NCBI GenBank assembly: GCA_030427985.1
Contig: JAUIBH010000008.1
Span: forward strand, 1 to 64,000
Origin: Bacteroidia bacterium
GTDB lineage: Bacteria; Bacteroidota; Bacteroidia; Flavobacteriales; Flavobacteriaceae
Reading direction: 5' to 3'
DNA length: 64,000 nt
This document shows positions 50,541 through 61,157 of this stretch, piece by piece. The position numbers were made by a program, and so were the translations under genes. The notes beneath the pieces are model-generated. The model ran no database searches, was not told the DNA's origin, and saw nothing but the letters and a program-made list of their open reading frames with translations. Within the stretch, counting starts at the first letter, position 1; every line of letters starts with the position of its first letter.

Positions 50541-53500
50541 TTAGAATTTAACATTTAGGCTAAAATTGTAATTACGGGTGGTCGGTAGCGCAGAGTTTTC
50601 ATACCCAGCCCTAAAGTCACCGGAAGACTGTACAGCTTCTGGATCAATGCCAGGGAAGTCTTTGTAGAGAATTGCCACATTACGGCAAGAAGCAGACAAA
50701 GTCAACCCTTTTATGAATTTCATATCTGGAATTTTACTGATAACATCGGTAAAATCATAAGAGAGGTTTATGCTTCTTAGTTTAACAAAATCGGATTTAA
50801 ACGTAAATGGATCACCGATTTGAAGGTTACGATAATCTGCATAAAAAGATTGCAAATTGCTTACTGCAGTGGTGTTAGGTTGACCGCTACTCTCATAAAC
50901 ACTGTTAGGTACAATAATTCCATTTTCACCTTCTCTACGACCTTCAAGTGACAAGATGGAATGTCCTTGTCTCAACATGTTCAAATGTGTTGAGGACAGA
51001 ACTGTGCCACCAAACTTGTAATCGATGAAAAAGCCAAAGCTAAAGTTCTTATACCGGAAACTGTTGTTCCAACCTCCTGTATGTTTTGGGATGGAGCTAC
51101 CAACCGGCAAGAAACCATTGGTTTCCTCTGCACCTGGTGTGTCGCTGTTTGTAGCTAGCAAGCGTCCATCATCATTCACCAAAATTTGTCCATTGGCGTT
51201 TCTTCTGTACGTCCTTGTGTACAATTGGTTCATGGCCATACCTTCTGTATATCTCAATTCACCAAGGAACTCGTTTCCGGTACCGTTGAAATAAATAAGA
51301 AGAATAGAGCCACTCTCATTACCCACATCCAACACTTCGGTATCAAGGTAGGCGTTGTTCCATGAGCTGACCCAGGTAAAATCGTTGGTCTGAATGGGTG
51401 TAAACTCCACTAAAGTTTCCAATCCACTGTTTCTCAAGGAAGCTATGTTTTGCTTAGAGTTGTTGTAACCCGAAGTATTTGAAAGGGTAACGTCCAAAAT
51501 TTGATCTGTGGTGATTTTCTCAAAAGCCGCTATGTCCAATCGTAGTCGATTGTTGAACAATCTCATATCCAGACCAATCTCTTTTTCAGTAACTGTAAAT
51601 GGTCTTAACAATGGGTTGGGAGCAAATCCTCCTTGAACACCTGCAGTGGTCTGACCATTGAACGGTGGATTGATGTTGTAATTCAATATACCTTCATAGG
51701 TGTTAACACCATTGGCGCTACCAACTTCGGCCCAAGATGCTCTTACCTTACCATAATTTAGCCAGCCATCTCTATCGTTCAGTAATTCGGAGAAGACAAA
51801 ACTACCTGAAACGGATGGATAGAACACGGAATTATCTGCAGGGTTAAGCACGGAGAACCAGTCCTGTCTTCCCGTAAAATTCAGATAAATCAAGTCATTG
51901 TAGCCAAAATCAGCTGTTCCATACAGGGAGTTGATCCTAAACGTGCTATATTGATAAGGTTGAAAGCCCGCTTGGTCAGTTTCAAAGAAGGTACCATTGG
52001 TAATTGAATATAGGTCCGGTACCACAAAGAGCCTTGAGAACTGTTCATTTCTTTGGAACTTGGACCTCCATGTGTTACCACCAAAAGTAGCATCCACAGA
52101 AAATTTACCAAAGGTATTGCTAAAACCAAGTAAGAAATCGGCGTTGATATCCCTTGTCTCGGTTTGTTGAATGTTATATTGACCTCGGTAAAATCCTGTA
52201 TCACCTTCTAAAGTTGTAGTGGCACCTGCACCATTTAGCGTATTCCATTCTCTAAAATTGGTGGCATAGTCATAGTTATATCGACCTTGCAAATAGAGCC
52301 AATCTGTAAAATCATATCTCAGGGTGGCAGTACCTAGCAAGCGATTACGATCATCGTTAAAGAACTGATTTTTTTGTAGCTGATAGTATGGGTTGTTAAT
52401 GGTACCCAAGAATCCGTTGGTACGTAATTCAGCTCCTGTAACCGGGTCGATGGCACTTTGCTCATAAGCCTCAATAGGAACGGAAACAGTCGTCCTGTTG
52501 AAGAAGTTCACCGCACCTGGACCTTGAGTTCCAATTTCAGGCGGGTTAATATTCTCTTCATTGGCATAGTTAACGTTCAACAACATATTCAGCTTTTCCG
52601 TGATATTATAGTTAATACCTACGTTAAAGATTCTTTTCTTGTATGTATTGGTTGGTTGAATACCCTCAGCTTTGGTATCCGCAAATGACACCCTAAAGCT
52701 TCCTTTTTCATTTCCTCCAGATAGCCCTATAGTATTGGTAAGGTTGGATCCTGTTCTAAGGAAGTCATAGAGTTTATAGGGATACGCAGAGTAGGGGCGC
52801 ATTACACCATCAAAATTGATCGTAGGAGCACCATCAAGTCTTTCTCCAAAGCCAAATTGACCTGTAGCTGCAGCTTCACCCTGTGTTTGAGGTCTTAAAC
52901 CACTGGTACCCTGACCATACATGGTCTGGGTGATTTCATCCATGAAGTTCAATGCCTCAGAGGTAGTGTAACTCGAGGTGAATTCAACACCAATGCCCTG
53001 ATTCAGTCTACCTGATTTTGTGGTGATGATCACCGCCCCGTTGGCAGCCCTTGCACCATAAATGGCTGCTGCTGTGGCTCCCTTAAGGACAGTCATGCTT
53101 TCAATGTCATCGGGGTTGATGTTCTGTAGATTATCACCCAAATCCCTTTGATTGCCACGACCGTTTGCTCCTCTAGCCCCTTGGTCTATGGGTAGACCGT
53201 TGATAACAAAAAGAGGGGAGTTGCTCGCACCAGCAAATGCTGCTTGACCACGCAAACGAATCTTCATACTTGAAGCTGCACCTGCAGAAGGTGGGGTAAT
53301 GTTTAAACCAGAAACCTTACCCACCAAAGATTCCATGGGGTTCACTGTTCTCGTTTTGGTGAGTTCCTCGGTTTCGACTGAGGTCACCGCGTAACCAAGT
53401 TTTCTGGTATCTTTCCGGATACCAAGCCCGGTAACCACTACTTCATTCAAAGAAGTTACATCTGGTTCTAGGCTAACATTGATTACACTCCGGTTTCCAA

Positions 53501-53813
53501 CTACAATTTCTTGGGTTTTGTAGCCAATAAAGGAAAATACCAATACACTCTGATTGTTTCCAACCTCAATCGAATAATTTCCATCGAAGTCTGTTGAAGT
53601 ACCATTTGTAGTGTTCTTGACGACCACGGTGACCCCCAGAAAGGGCTGCCCATTTTCGTCAGTAACCATACCGGTAACAGTAGTTTGTAACTCGGATGCA
53701 TTGAAAATTTTCCGGTCCATGTCTGTATCCATGGCCACACCGCTATAGGCATTGGCCATAGCACTTGAACATGTTAACAGTACAATGCACCACAAAAAGT
53801 GATAATTTTTCAT
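50541..53813 (-). CDS. SusC/RagA family TonB-linked outer-membrane protein
   Basis: Carboxypeptidase-like plug extension (VTGMVTDENGQPFLGVTVVVKNTTNGTSTDFDGNYSIEV), LNEVVVTGLGIRKDTRKLGYAVTSV, MTVLKGATAAAIYGARAANGAVIITTKSG. Confidence 0.96.
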   Translation of the reverse strand: MKNYHFLWCIVLLTCSSAMANAYSGVAMDTDMDRKIFNASELQTTVTGMVTDENGQPFLGVTVVVKNTTNGTSTDFDGNYSIEVGNNQSVLVFSFIGYKTQEIVVGNRSVINVSLEPDVTSLNEVVVTGLGIRKDTRKLGYAVTSVETEELTKTRTVNPMESLVGKVSGLNITPPSAGAASSMKIRLRGQAAFAGASNSPLFVINGLPIDQGARGANGRGNQRDLGDNLQNINPDDIESMTVLKGATAAAIYGARAANGAVIITTKSGRLNQGIGVEFTSSYTTSEALNFMDEITQTMYGQGTSGLRPQTQGEAAATGQFGFGERLDGAPTINFDGVMRPYSAYPYKLYDFLRTGSNLTNTIGLSGGNEKGSFRVSFADTKAEGIQPTNTYKKRIFNVGINYNITEKLNMLLNVNYANEENINPPEIGTQGPGAVNFFNRTTVSVPIEAYEQSAIDPVTGAELRTNGFLGTINNPYYQLQKNQFFNDDRNRLLGTATLRYDFTDWLYLQGRYNYDYATNFREWNTLNGAGATTTLEGDTGFYRGQYNIQQTETRDINADFLLGFSNTFGKFSVDATFGGNTWRSKFQRNEQFSRLFVVPDLYSITNGTFFETDQAGFQPYQYSTFRINSLYGTADFGYNDLIYLNFTGRQDWFSVLNPADNSVFYPSVSGSFVFSELLNDRDGWLNYGKVRASWAEVGSANGVNTYEGILNYNINPPFNGQTTAGVQGGFAPNPLLRPFTVTEKEIGLDMRLFNNRLRLDIAAFEKITTDQILDVTLSNTSGYNNSKQNIASLRNSGLETLVEFTPIQTNDFTWVSSWNNAYLDTEVLDVGNESGSILLIYFNGTGNEFLGELRYTEGMAMNQLYTRTYRRNANGQILVNDDGRLLATNSDTPGAEETNGFLPVGSSIPKHTGGWNNSFRYKNFSFGFFIDYKFGGTVLSSTHLNMLRQGHSILSLEGRREGENGIIVPNSVYESSGQPNTTAVSNLQSFYADYRNLQIGDPFTFKSDFVKLRSINLSYDFTDVISKIPDMKFIKGLTLSASCRNVAILYKDFPGIDPEAVQSSGDFRAGYENSALPTTRNYNFSLNVKF

Positions 53814-54447
53814 AATTGTACGAATTAGTTTAATCGGTTAATGTTAGTGAATATGGACACCCAGGTACACTGTTGTTTTTTTATTATAGCCTACTTGTTT
53901 GCCCATATGGTTTTAGTTTGAAAATTTTTTTTGGGGAAGCTGTCGATGTTTATACACTTTCTACATTTTAGAAGTGTTTTTTTTATACTTATTTTTTTTT
54001 GACATGAAACTCCCCAGGAATAAATTCCCAAACTGAAACAAAGGAGTAGAAATCTATGGAAAGAAACCAATTACATTTTAGATAAAACCTATCGTTTTCC
54101 TATATTTTGATAATAAAACCATTAAAATTTAATGAATATCATAATTTGATGGAAAATGGTGGTATTTATAACTACATGCCTATTACTAATATGTATGATT
54201 TTATTTTAATACTAGGTGGTTCTTTTAAACGTACTTTTTTTCAGATGAAAATGTTTCGAAGCCACTGATATTCCTAAAATTTAATGAGTAGTCTTCATTT
54301 GATAGTGTTTAAGAAAAGTTATAATAGGGTCTGATAAAAAATAAAGAAGAGAATTTGGATTCTGTTGGAAATAACTAGATGTAAGGGATGCTGATGAATA
54401 GCCTACATCCATTTAAAATTTTGATTAGGATGAAATCTTATAGGCAG

Positions 54448-55254
54448 TTAAATAAGCTGAGCCAGTTCTCTACAAATAACAAGCACGGAAATACACAATA
54501 CCACATAGCCAAACCCTTTTTTTAAACTCTTTTCGCCAATAAGGTGCGAACTGTGTATACCTATGGCCATTCCCGTTAAGGAGATAGCGGTGAAGCTGAG
54601 CAACAATATCCAATCTATTTCAATGCTGCCTACGTCTCCAAGAAACCCTATAAAGGATTTTAAGGCGATAATTATAAGTGACGTGGCAATAGCTCTTTTT
54701 ATGGGAAGCCGTAAGAAGAGGATAAGTACCGGAACAATTAAAAAACCACCTCCGGTGCCGGTTATCCCGGTGATAATACCAATTCCTACACCAAACAAGA
54801 GAATGGGAAAGTAATGCTGCTTGGAATTGCATGGTTTTGATGATTTTTTCTTCGCATCTTTTATGGTACGTAATGCCGCCACGGCCATCAATACACCAAA
54901 AAATATCATAATTACCAAATCCCTTGTAATGGCAAGGTTATCTGTGTGATAAACTACAGGAGGAATTGAAGGCAATAAGAACTTACGTACCAGAAACACC
55001 GTAACCACCATGGGAATAGAAAAAAGCAGGGCCAATTGCCAATCCATGCTTTGTTTTCTTGCATTGAGCAATACACCTGCAGAAGCTGACATGCCCACTA
55101 CAAATAAAGAATGGGCAGTAGCAGAGTGCATATCCATTACAAACAAATAATTGAATATGGGAACGGCCATTGCAGACCCACCACTTCCCGTGGATCCCAT
55201 GATCAATCCTATGGCAAAAGCACCCACATATCCTATAAGTTGGAATGTTTCCAT
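54448..55254 (-). CDS. Sulfite exporter TauE/SafE family protein
   Basis: GYVGAFAIGLIMGSTGSGGSAMAVPIFNYLF and second half GIGIITGITGTGGGFLIVPVLILFLRLPIKRAIATSLIIIALKSFIGFLGD. Start set to METFQLIG. Confidence 0.9.
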   Translation of the reverse strand: METFQLIGYVGAFAIGLIMGSTGSGGSAMAVPIFNYLFVMDMHSATAHSLFVVGMSASAGVLLNARKQSMDWQLALLFSIPMVVTVFLVRKFLLPSIPPVVYHTDNLAITRDLVIMIFFGVLMAVAALRTIKDAKKKSSKPCNSKQHYFPILLFGVGIGIITGITGTGGGFLIVPVLILFLRLPIKRAIATSLIIIALKSFIGFLGDVGSIEIDWILLLSFTAISLTGMAIGIHSSHLIGEKSLKKGFGYVVLCISVLVICRELAQLI

Positions 55255-55299
55255 TGATGCGTGTTCTCTTAATGTTGAAAATGGCGCACATAAAACCAA

Positions 55300-55319
55300 G
55301 GGGCTATTTGGATAGCCCC
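55300..55319 (-). terminator. GC-rich stem-loop between the Tat-signal protein and tauE-type genes
   Basis: GGGGCTAT-TTGG-ATAGCCCC. Confidence 0.55.
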
Positions 55320-55349
55320 CTTAAAGTTCATGCTATGCCGTTAAAATAA

Positions 55350-56039
55350 TTATCCCCCAGCGTAGATGTAGGAACATCCATGCGCTTGGGCACGACTCAG
55401 GGCCCATACACCAGAAGGAACCAATTGAATCCCTGGAAGGATGGCATCTACCCATTCGTTGTACACCTCTTTTGGATCTAACCCCATTTTTTGGGCTGCA
55501 ACGCTGGCGCATACCGTTATGGCAAGATTGCATACACAGAACATGGCCCCGCGTTCTTGAAGACGTTTTATACCCTCAATATTGGGTAGGGGCAAATCGC
55601 CTTCCTGTGGTTCAAAATATGGGTTGCGAAGTGAAGGTTGCTGAGTGGTATTGTCATTGATTTTAAAGACTTCACCAAGCTTGTATTTTTTCCAAATATC
55701 TGAGTGCAATGCAAAAGGGATGGCATCGTGCCTAAGCACGGTCATGGCTGTAATATCACTGTCAGGAGATCCCGTTTCGTTATTGCTTAAATAATAGGCC
55801 CAATTCCAGATAACAGGAAAGCCGTCATGTGGCATGGAACCGTCAAATACCACGCGGTGTGTGCCCTTGATTTTTTTGAACCAAGCTTCGGCATCCCCAA
55901 CTTCTACAGCTTCATTTTCCGCTGCTGAAAGTTTTGAATACCACGGACTTAAAGGGTTCGTTACTGCCGCCATTGTACCAGCTGTTGTTCCCAAAGCCAG
56001 TGTTCCGATAAACATTCGTCTTGATTGATGATTTTTCAT
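55350..56039 (-). CDS. Tat-signal hypothetical protein, possibly DsrE-like fold
   Basis: Twin-arginine N-terminus MKNHQSRRMFIGTLALGTTAG; HRVVFDGSMPHDGFPVIWNWAYYLSNN; conserved-looking CVCNLAITVCA near the C-terminus. Start 3 nt downstream of the cytochrome gene stop. Confidence 0.6.
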   Translation of the reverse strand: MKNHQSRRMFIGTLALGTTAGTMAAVTNPLSPWYSKLSAAENEAVEVGDAEAWFKKIKGTHRVVFDGSMPHDGFPVIWNWAYYLSNNETGSPDSDITAMTVLRHDAIPFALHSDIWKKYKLGEVFKINDNTTQQPSLRNPYFEPQEGDLPLPNIEGIKRLQERGAMFCVCNLAITVCASVAAQKMGLDPKEVYNEWVDAILPGIQLVPSGVWALSRAQAHGCSYIYAGG

Positions 56040-56041
56040 TA

Positions 56042-57076
56042 CTACTTGTTTTTGATTAAATTAAACTGCTTTTTATAATACTCCATAATGGGTTGAAAGG
56101 GCCCCAATTGATGTTGAACCAGCGAGAAATTGTCCACATAGGGGCCATAAGGTGTGGACACCGGTTTCTTTTTAAGGTCTGGGAAGTCTTCTTCAAGATT
56201 GCTTTTCTGTGGTCTTTGTTGCTGATTTATATATCCCGCCACATCATAAGCTTCTGAATCTGTAAGTACAGGGTTCTTGTATGTGGCGCCATAAGGCATA
56301 TTGGCTTTGATAAAGTTTGCAGCAGTTATCACCCGTGTCATTCCAGCACCATTGTTATAGGAATCTTTGCCCCAGAGTGGTGGATATAGGTAAACCTGTC
56401 CTGTTGCAGCCAGTTTTCCTTGGCCGTCATCACCATGGCATTCCACACATCGTTTTGTAAAGATTTTTTCCCCCATTTCAAGATCAACGGGTCGTTCAGG
56501 AACTTGAATTTTCACGAATCCTTGCCCTTCTATTTTACCATCCGAAGGTGCGTAGCGACCCAACCACTCCAAATAGGCAATGAACGCTTTCATTTCCTCA
56601 CTATCCTCTGGGAGTGCAACACCATTCATACTACGTTGCATACAACCATTGATGCGTTCCTCAAGAGAACCTATTTTGTTTTCTCGGTTCCGGAACTGTG
56701 GGAAACGTTTTGCAATACCAATCAAAGGAGCTGCATAAGGTTTGGTTCCTGATAAGAGATGGCAGTTGTTACAGGAGAGGTAGTTTCCAGCGTATGGTTT
56801 TTTACTATCTGGACCTATATGTTCTGGTGTATGTTGAAACAGTTCATAACCATATTTTATGGTCTTGCTCCTACTGGAATTCCCCAAAAGGGAAACGTTA
56901 TAGTTCTGATGGTATACATCTTCATATTCCCTACTATCAAAAAAGCTATCATCCACCCCAAAGGCATATACCATTAGTCCTAGGGAAAGAACAATGACCC
57001 CCAAAATGGGATAGAGTAGCATCTTGTGGAGTCGTTCCATGCCCAAAAGCATACTATTTTGCCTATCTGTGGCCAT
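56042..57076 (-). CDS. Dihaem c-type cytochrome, thiosulfate dehydrogenase (TsdA)-like
   Basis: Two CXXCH motifs (CNNCH, CVECH); LSCNNCHLLSGTKPYAAPLIGIAKRFPQFRNRENKIGSLEERINGCMQRSMNGVALPEDSEEMKAFIAYLEWL resembles TsdA; N-terminal TM anchor. Confidence 0.8.
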   Translation of the reverse strand: MATDRQNSMLLGMERLHKMLLYPILGVIVLSLGLMVYAFGVDDSFFDSREYEDVYHQNYNVSLLGNSSRSKTIKYGYELFQHTPEHIGPDSKKPYAGNYLSCNNCHLLSGTKPYAAPLIGIAKRFPQFRNRENKIGSLEERINGCMQRSMNGVALPEDSEEMKAFIAYLEWLGRYAPSDGKIEGQGFVKIQVPERPVDLEMGEKIFTKRCVECHGDDGQGKLAATGQVYLYPPLWGKDSYNNGAGMTRVITAANFIKANMPYGATYKNPVLTDSEAYDVAGYINQQQRPQKSNLEEDFPDLKKKPVSTPYGPYVDNFSLVQHQLGPFQPIMEYYKKQFNLIKNK

Positions 57077-57363
57077 ATCTGTCCTTCATGGTTTTGCGTA
57101 TTCTGTGTACTGTTCTTTCAAAAAGTCTCTTAAAAAGGCAAATACCATGTATTCTTTTTGAAGGGTGCAAACCTATCTAGACGATGGGAAAAATGGTATA
57201 AGGAACACGTGCATGCTGTGTGTACAGGGCCGTATACTTGGTAGACAAAAAGTACTGGATTCTTAAAAAAAGGTAGACAATAGGTAAACAAAAATTTGTA
57301 TTTCTTTGAAAACCAGTGTGAAAGATGGTGTTAAATGGAAGGTGCTTAAATCGGAAAAACCCA

Positions 57364-59028
57364 TTAACTTTCTTGGTCCCATTGCGATAGAAATGAAAAA
57401 AGGTCGTCTTCTTGTGCCATTTTCAGTTTTTTTCGGAGTCGATACCGAGCTGTTTTGGCACTTTCTGGGTAAATCCCCAAAATATTGGAGGTTTCCTTAA
57501 TGTTCAAATTCAGACGGGCAAGAGCTGCAACTTTTAGGTCGTTGCTACTGAGTTCAGGGAAATTTTCTTTAAGTGCTGTCAAAAAGTTGGAATGTACCTG
57601 TTCAAAATGGATTTTAAAATCTTCCCAATCTTTTTCGCGTGACCTGTGTTGTCTAATGAGCTGTTCCATTTGATTAAAGTACTTGGCCTTGTCTTTTTGG
57701 GAAGCACTCTTAAGAGCTTTTAATTGGTCATAAAGATTTTCGAACAGCTCATTTTTTTGAACAAAATTTAGGGCATAAGAAGCCAATTCCTTGTTCTTGA
57801 AATGTAGTTGGCTTTCTAACTCAATCTGTTTCAATTTTTGATTTTCAATGGTCTTTGTATTCAGGTTCTCCTGGGAAATCAACAATTCTTTTTGCTTTTT
57901 GTTCCTCAGTTTTAAACTCCATATCAAGGAAATGGAGAGAAGGGTGATCATAACAAAACTGATTCCCAAAATCCATTTTATTTTTGAATCTGTTCGCTTG
58001 GTTTGGTTAAGGTACTCCAATTGGCTGTCTTTCTCCCTCAGTTCATTTTCAAATTCTAAAGCAGCTATTTGTTTGGATTTGTCCGTATTGTAAATGGAAT
58101 CCTTAAGCGCAATATATTGGTCATAGTACTCAAGGGATTCTCCCAGTTTTCCTTCCTGTTTTTTTAGGAGTTTCAATTCCCGAAGCGCATTCAGTTTGTA
58201 TTTTTTTAAATTCTTTTTATCCGCTCCCGCCAAGGCTAGGTTTAACTGGGTTTCCGATGCTTCAAATTCATTCCGTAACCGCAACAAATGTCCGTACAGA
58301 ACAAGATTGCTGATTTTTCCGTCTTCATCGCCCACTTCTTTTCCCAAATCAATGGAATGTATAATATGGTATTCAGCTTGCTCCAGCTCTCCTTCCTCCA
58401 TAAAAAGTTTTCCCAATTGGTTATGAGCTTCGGCCATACCATAAGTGAAATTATTTGCAGAATGTATGGACAGGGCATTGTCTAAAAACCTTTTGGCGTC
58501 CTGTAAATTATTTTGTGCGAGGAAGATATCGGCCATTTTGGTATACGTGGTCGCAATTCTGTCCTTTAGGTCATGTGCGGTGAACTTTTCTATTGCCCTT
58601 TCATAGAGATTTTTTGCTTTTGTAAACTCATCAATATCAGCGTAAACCATACCAATATTCAGAAAACAATTGGCAAGGCCTACATCATCCCCAATCTCTT
58701 CATACCTGGTTTTGGACGCAACAAGGTTTTCCAAAGCAGATTTAGGATTGCCTTGGGCCCAATACGAAACACCTATAATCCTTCGGGCCCTTGCCATTCC
58801 GGGAATATACCCCAGCTCTTCTGCCAATTTCTGGGCTTCAACCCCATACTTGACGGATTTTTCCGTATCCACAATCCAATATTCATAACCCAGGTCGTTC
58901 AGGATATCCACTCTTTCAATCTGTGATAGCGTATCCTGGGCCAACAAATACTCCAAGCTGTCCAAACTCTTTTGACCGTTGACCAAGGCCAAGACAAAAA
59001 AGATAATAAGGGTTGCTGAGGTCTTCAT
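57364..59028 (-). CDS. TPR-containing signalling protein with C-terminal LuxR-like HTH
   Basis: Tandem TPR segments, one TM helix (KWILGISFVMITLLSISLIWSL), coiled coil, DLKVAALARLNLNIKETSNILGIYPESAKTARYRLRKKL. Confidence 0.85.
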   Translation of the reverse strand: MKTSATLIIFFVLALVNGQKSLDSLEYLLAQDTLSQIERVDILNDLGYEYWIVDTEKSVKYGVEAQKLAEELGYIPGMARARRIIGVSYWAQGNPKSALENLVASKTRYEEIGDDVGLANCFLNIGMVYADIDEFTKAKNLYERAIEKFTAHDLKDRIATTYTKMADIFLAQNNLQDAKRFLDNALSIHSANNFTYGMAEAHNQLGKLFMEEGELEQAEYHIIHSIDLGKEVGDEDGKISNLVLYGHLLRLRNEFEASETQLNLALAGADKKNLKKYKLNALRELKLLKKQEGKLGESLEYYDQYIALKDSIYNTDKSKQIAALEFENELREKDSQLEYLNQTKRTDSKIKWILGISFVMITLLSISLIWSLKLRNKKQKELLISQENLNTKTIENQKLKQIELESQLHFKNKELASYALNFVQKNELFENLYDQLKALKSASQKDKAKYFNQMEQLIRQHRSREKDWEDFKIHFEQVHSNFLTALKENFPELSSNDLKVAALARLNLNIKETSNILGIYPESAKTARYRLRKKLKMAQEDDLFSFLSQWDQES

Positions 59029-59294
59029 GTAATAAGCGGGTACTTTGCGTGCTAAAAGTCACAAAGTTAAATGATTCGCAACTTCCATAAGAATATGGTT
59101 TCATTATTGTTTAAATGTTAAACATATATATTGGAACTTATATAGAGAGAAGTGTAATTGATATATGTTTTTTCGACTCTTAGTATGTATTCGAAGATTG
59201 ATTATAAGGTCTTCATCGGTGTTTTGGTAGATGGAGCTAATGGAATTTAGACTTTATGTGAGGTAAATCACCAAGAAAAGAAAAAAATAAAGCC

Positions 59295-59873
59295 ATGATA
59301 ATTAGAAAACCCAAAATAGAAGATTCAACAGAAATTGCTACATTGTTTATGTTGGCAATGGACGAATTGATTTTTGATTTTATTGGAGAGAATTCAGTTG
59401 AAAAGGCCATGCATTTTTTAGAAAGCTTGGTACGTACCGAGGCCAATCAATATTCGTATGAGAATTGTTGGGTTGTTGATATTGGAGATGAGGTTATAGC
59501 TATGGCAAATGTTTATGATGGTTCAGAATTACATCGGTTAAGAAAACCAGTTACAAAAAAGATAGCATCCATGTTCACAAAGGAGTTTAATCCAGAAGAT
59601 GAGACTCAAAGTGGGGAAATCTATATAGATAGCTTGGCGGTGCACTCCGATTGGCAAGGCAAAGGAATTGGTTCAAAAATGCTTAATTTTTTAATAAATC
59701 AATACGTGGGTAAATTGGATAAAACTCTTGGTTTACTTGTGGATATGGATAATGTGGATGCCAAAAAATTATATATGCGAATGGGTTTTGAAAAAATTGG
59801 AGAGAAGCAATTATCCGGAAAAAAAATGGAACATCTTCAAATTTATACAGCAACGCCACCGAACAAAATATAG
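59295..59873 (+). CDS. GNAT family N-acetyltransferase
   Basis: EIYIDSLAVHSDWQGKGIGSKMLNFLINQ ... LLVDMDNVDAKKLYMRMGFEKIGEK. Confidence 0.92.
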   Translation: MIIRKPKIEDSTEIATLFMLAMDELIFDFIGENSVEKAMHFLESLVRTEANQYSYENCWVVDIGDEVIAMANVYDGSELHRLRKPVTKKIASMFTKEFNPEDETQSGEIYIDSLAVHSDWQGKGIGSKMLNFLINQYVGKLDKTLGLLVDMDNVDAKKLYMRMGFEKIGEKQLSGKKMEHLQIYTATPPNKI

Positions 59874-59966
59874 ATTATTTTGCCGACTTAGAAACACCCT
59901 CTAGCAATTGATACGTGTTTATTTTCAATTGTTTAGAAATTATTGAATTATCTTTTATTGACTATA

Positions 59967-60314
59967 TCAAAAAAGATGAGCAACTATAACCAGAATACTG
60001 AACACCACACTTAAGATGAGAATATTGAACGTGGTTGATGGTTTTAATTGGGCCAAAACAGCTCCGTTAAAGGCCATACAAAAAATGGTCACCAAAAAAA
60101 GCAAAATCATTTTAAGCAACATGTTCATTTCTCCCATTAAAAGGACCATGGCTGCTGCCGAACCCAGACAACTTTGACCTATGATGGCAATGGTTGCATA
60201 ACCAAGCTGCTTTTTTTTAAACTCATTGAACGTTAATTTGTATATGTTCTTTACACCATTAACTTTCTGTTCAGTTCTTGAATGTGTCATTGGTAGTATT
60301 GTGGAATGTTTCAT
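59967..60314 (-). CDS. Small hypothetical membrane protein
   Basis: About 115 aa with three hydrophobic helices; same strand and near the RIC gene. Confidence 0.6.
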   Translation of the reverse strand: MKHSTILPMTHSRTEQKVNGVKNIYKLTFNEFKKKQLGYATIAIIGQSCLGSAAAMVLLMGEMNMLLKMILLFLVTIFCMAFNGAVLAQLKPSTTFNILILSVVFSILVIVAHLF

Positions 60315-60363
60315 TATAGATGATTTTATGTTGTTTGTTAGTTACCCTTTGTGGGCAGCCCCA

Positions 60364-61089
60364 TTAAAATGAGTTGCCCAATACTTTGCTTTCCAGAATT
60401 TCAGCTTTTGGAAAAAGGATGTTGTTTTCTAAATGGATATGTTCGTGAAGGTCTTCTTCAAATTCCTGAAGGAGTGAAAAGGCAACTCTATAGGTATTAC
60501 AGGCATCCGCTGGAGGAGTGTAATCATTACTGAGTTCAGCAATTTTGCGAAAACGTTCACCCTCATTATCATGCTCCTGCATCATCATTTGAATGGGATT
60601 TTTAATGGTACCAAAATGGGGAGTGGTCTTACTTTCGGTGCCACCAACCATTTTGCGAACCCATGGGAATAGGACCAACTCTTCCTTTTTCATGTGCATG
60701 GCCAAATCTCCGGCAGAAGCATTGAAATGCTCAAAAATATCGAGCAGTTCTGGATGACGTTCTCCGTGTACTTTGCAAAGTTTGGTCAGGTATTGTTTTA
60801 AAATCGGAATTTGTTGCTCCACGTAACGATGGTGCTTCTTTTCAATATAATCGACCAATAGGTCCAAAGGCCAAGTTTTAAAATCGGGCTGGTCATTTTG
60901 GTTTTGGTTCTGGACAGCATCAAGTTCCTGGATCAAGCTTTCCAAGTTCAGGCCATTTTTTTCTACAACTTCTTCTAGGGTTCGATTTCCTTTACAGCAA
61001 AAATCTATTTTATGATTTTTAAAGACTTGGGCAGTGCGATAGTTCTCCGCTACCAACTGTCCGACTGTTTTTTCCATAGTATCATTCAT
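60364..61089 (-). CDS. ric: Iron-sulfur cluster repair di-iron protein (RIC/ScdA/YtfE family)
   Basis: TVGQLVAENYRTAQVFKNHKIDFCCKGNRTLEEV, hemerythrin-type HHRYVEQQIPILKQYL, MHMKKEELVLFPW, MMQEHDNEGERF, EDLHEHIHLENNILFPKA. Confidence 0.96.
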   Translation of the reverse strand: MNDTMEKTVGQLVAENYRTAQVFKNHKIDFCCKGNRTLEEVVEKNGLNLESLIQELDAVQNQNQNDQPDFKTWPLDLLVDYIEKKHHRYVEQQIPILKQYLTKLCKVHGERHPELLDIFEHFNASAGDLAMHMKKEELVLFPWVRKMVGGTESKTTPHFGTIKNPIQMMMQEHDNEGERFRKIAELSNDYTPPADACNTYRVAFSLLQEFEEDLHEHIHLENNILFPKAEILESKVLGNSF

Positions 61090-61157
61090 GATTTTTTATT
61101 TTTTAGATTATCGATGCGTTAATCGGACAATTTTATCCGAAATAGGTTTAAATTTTT

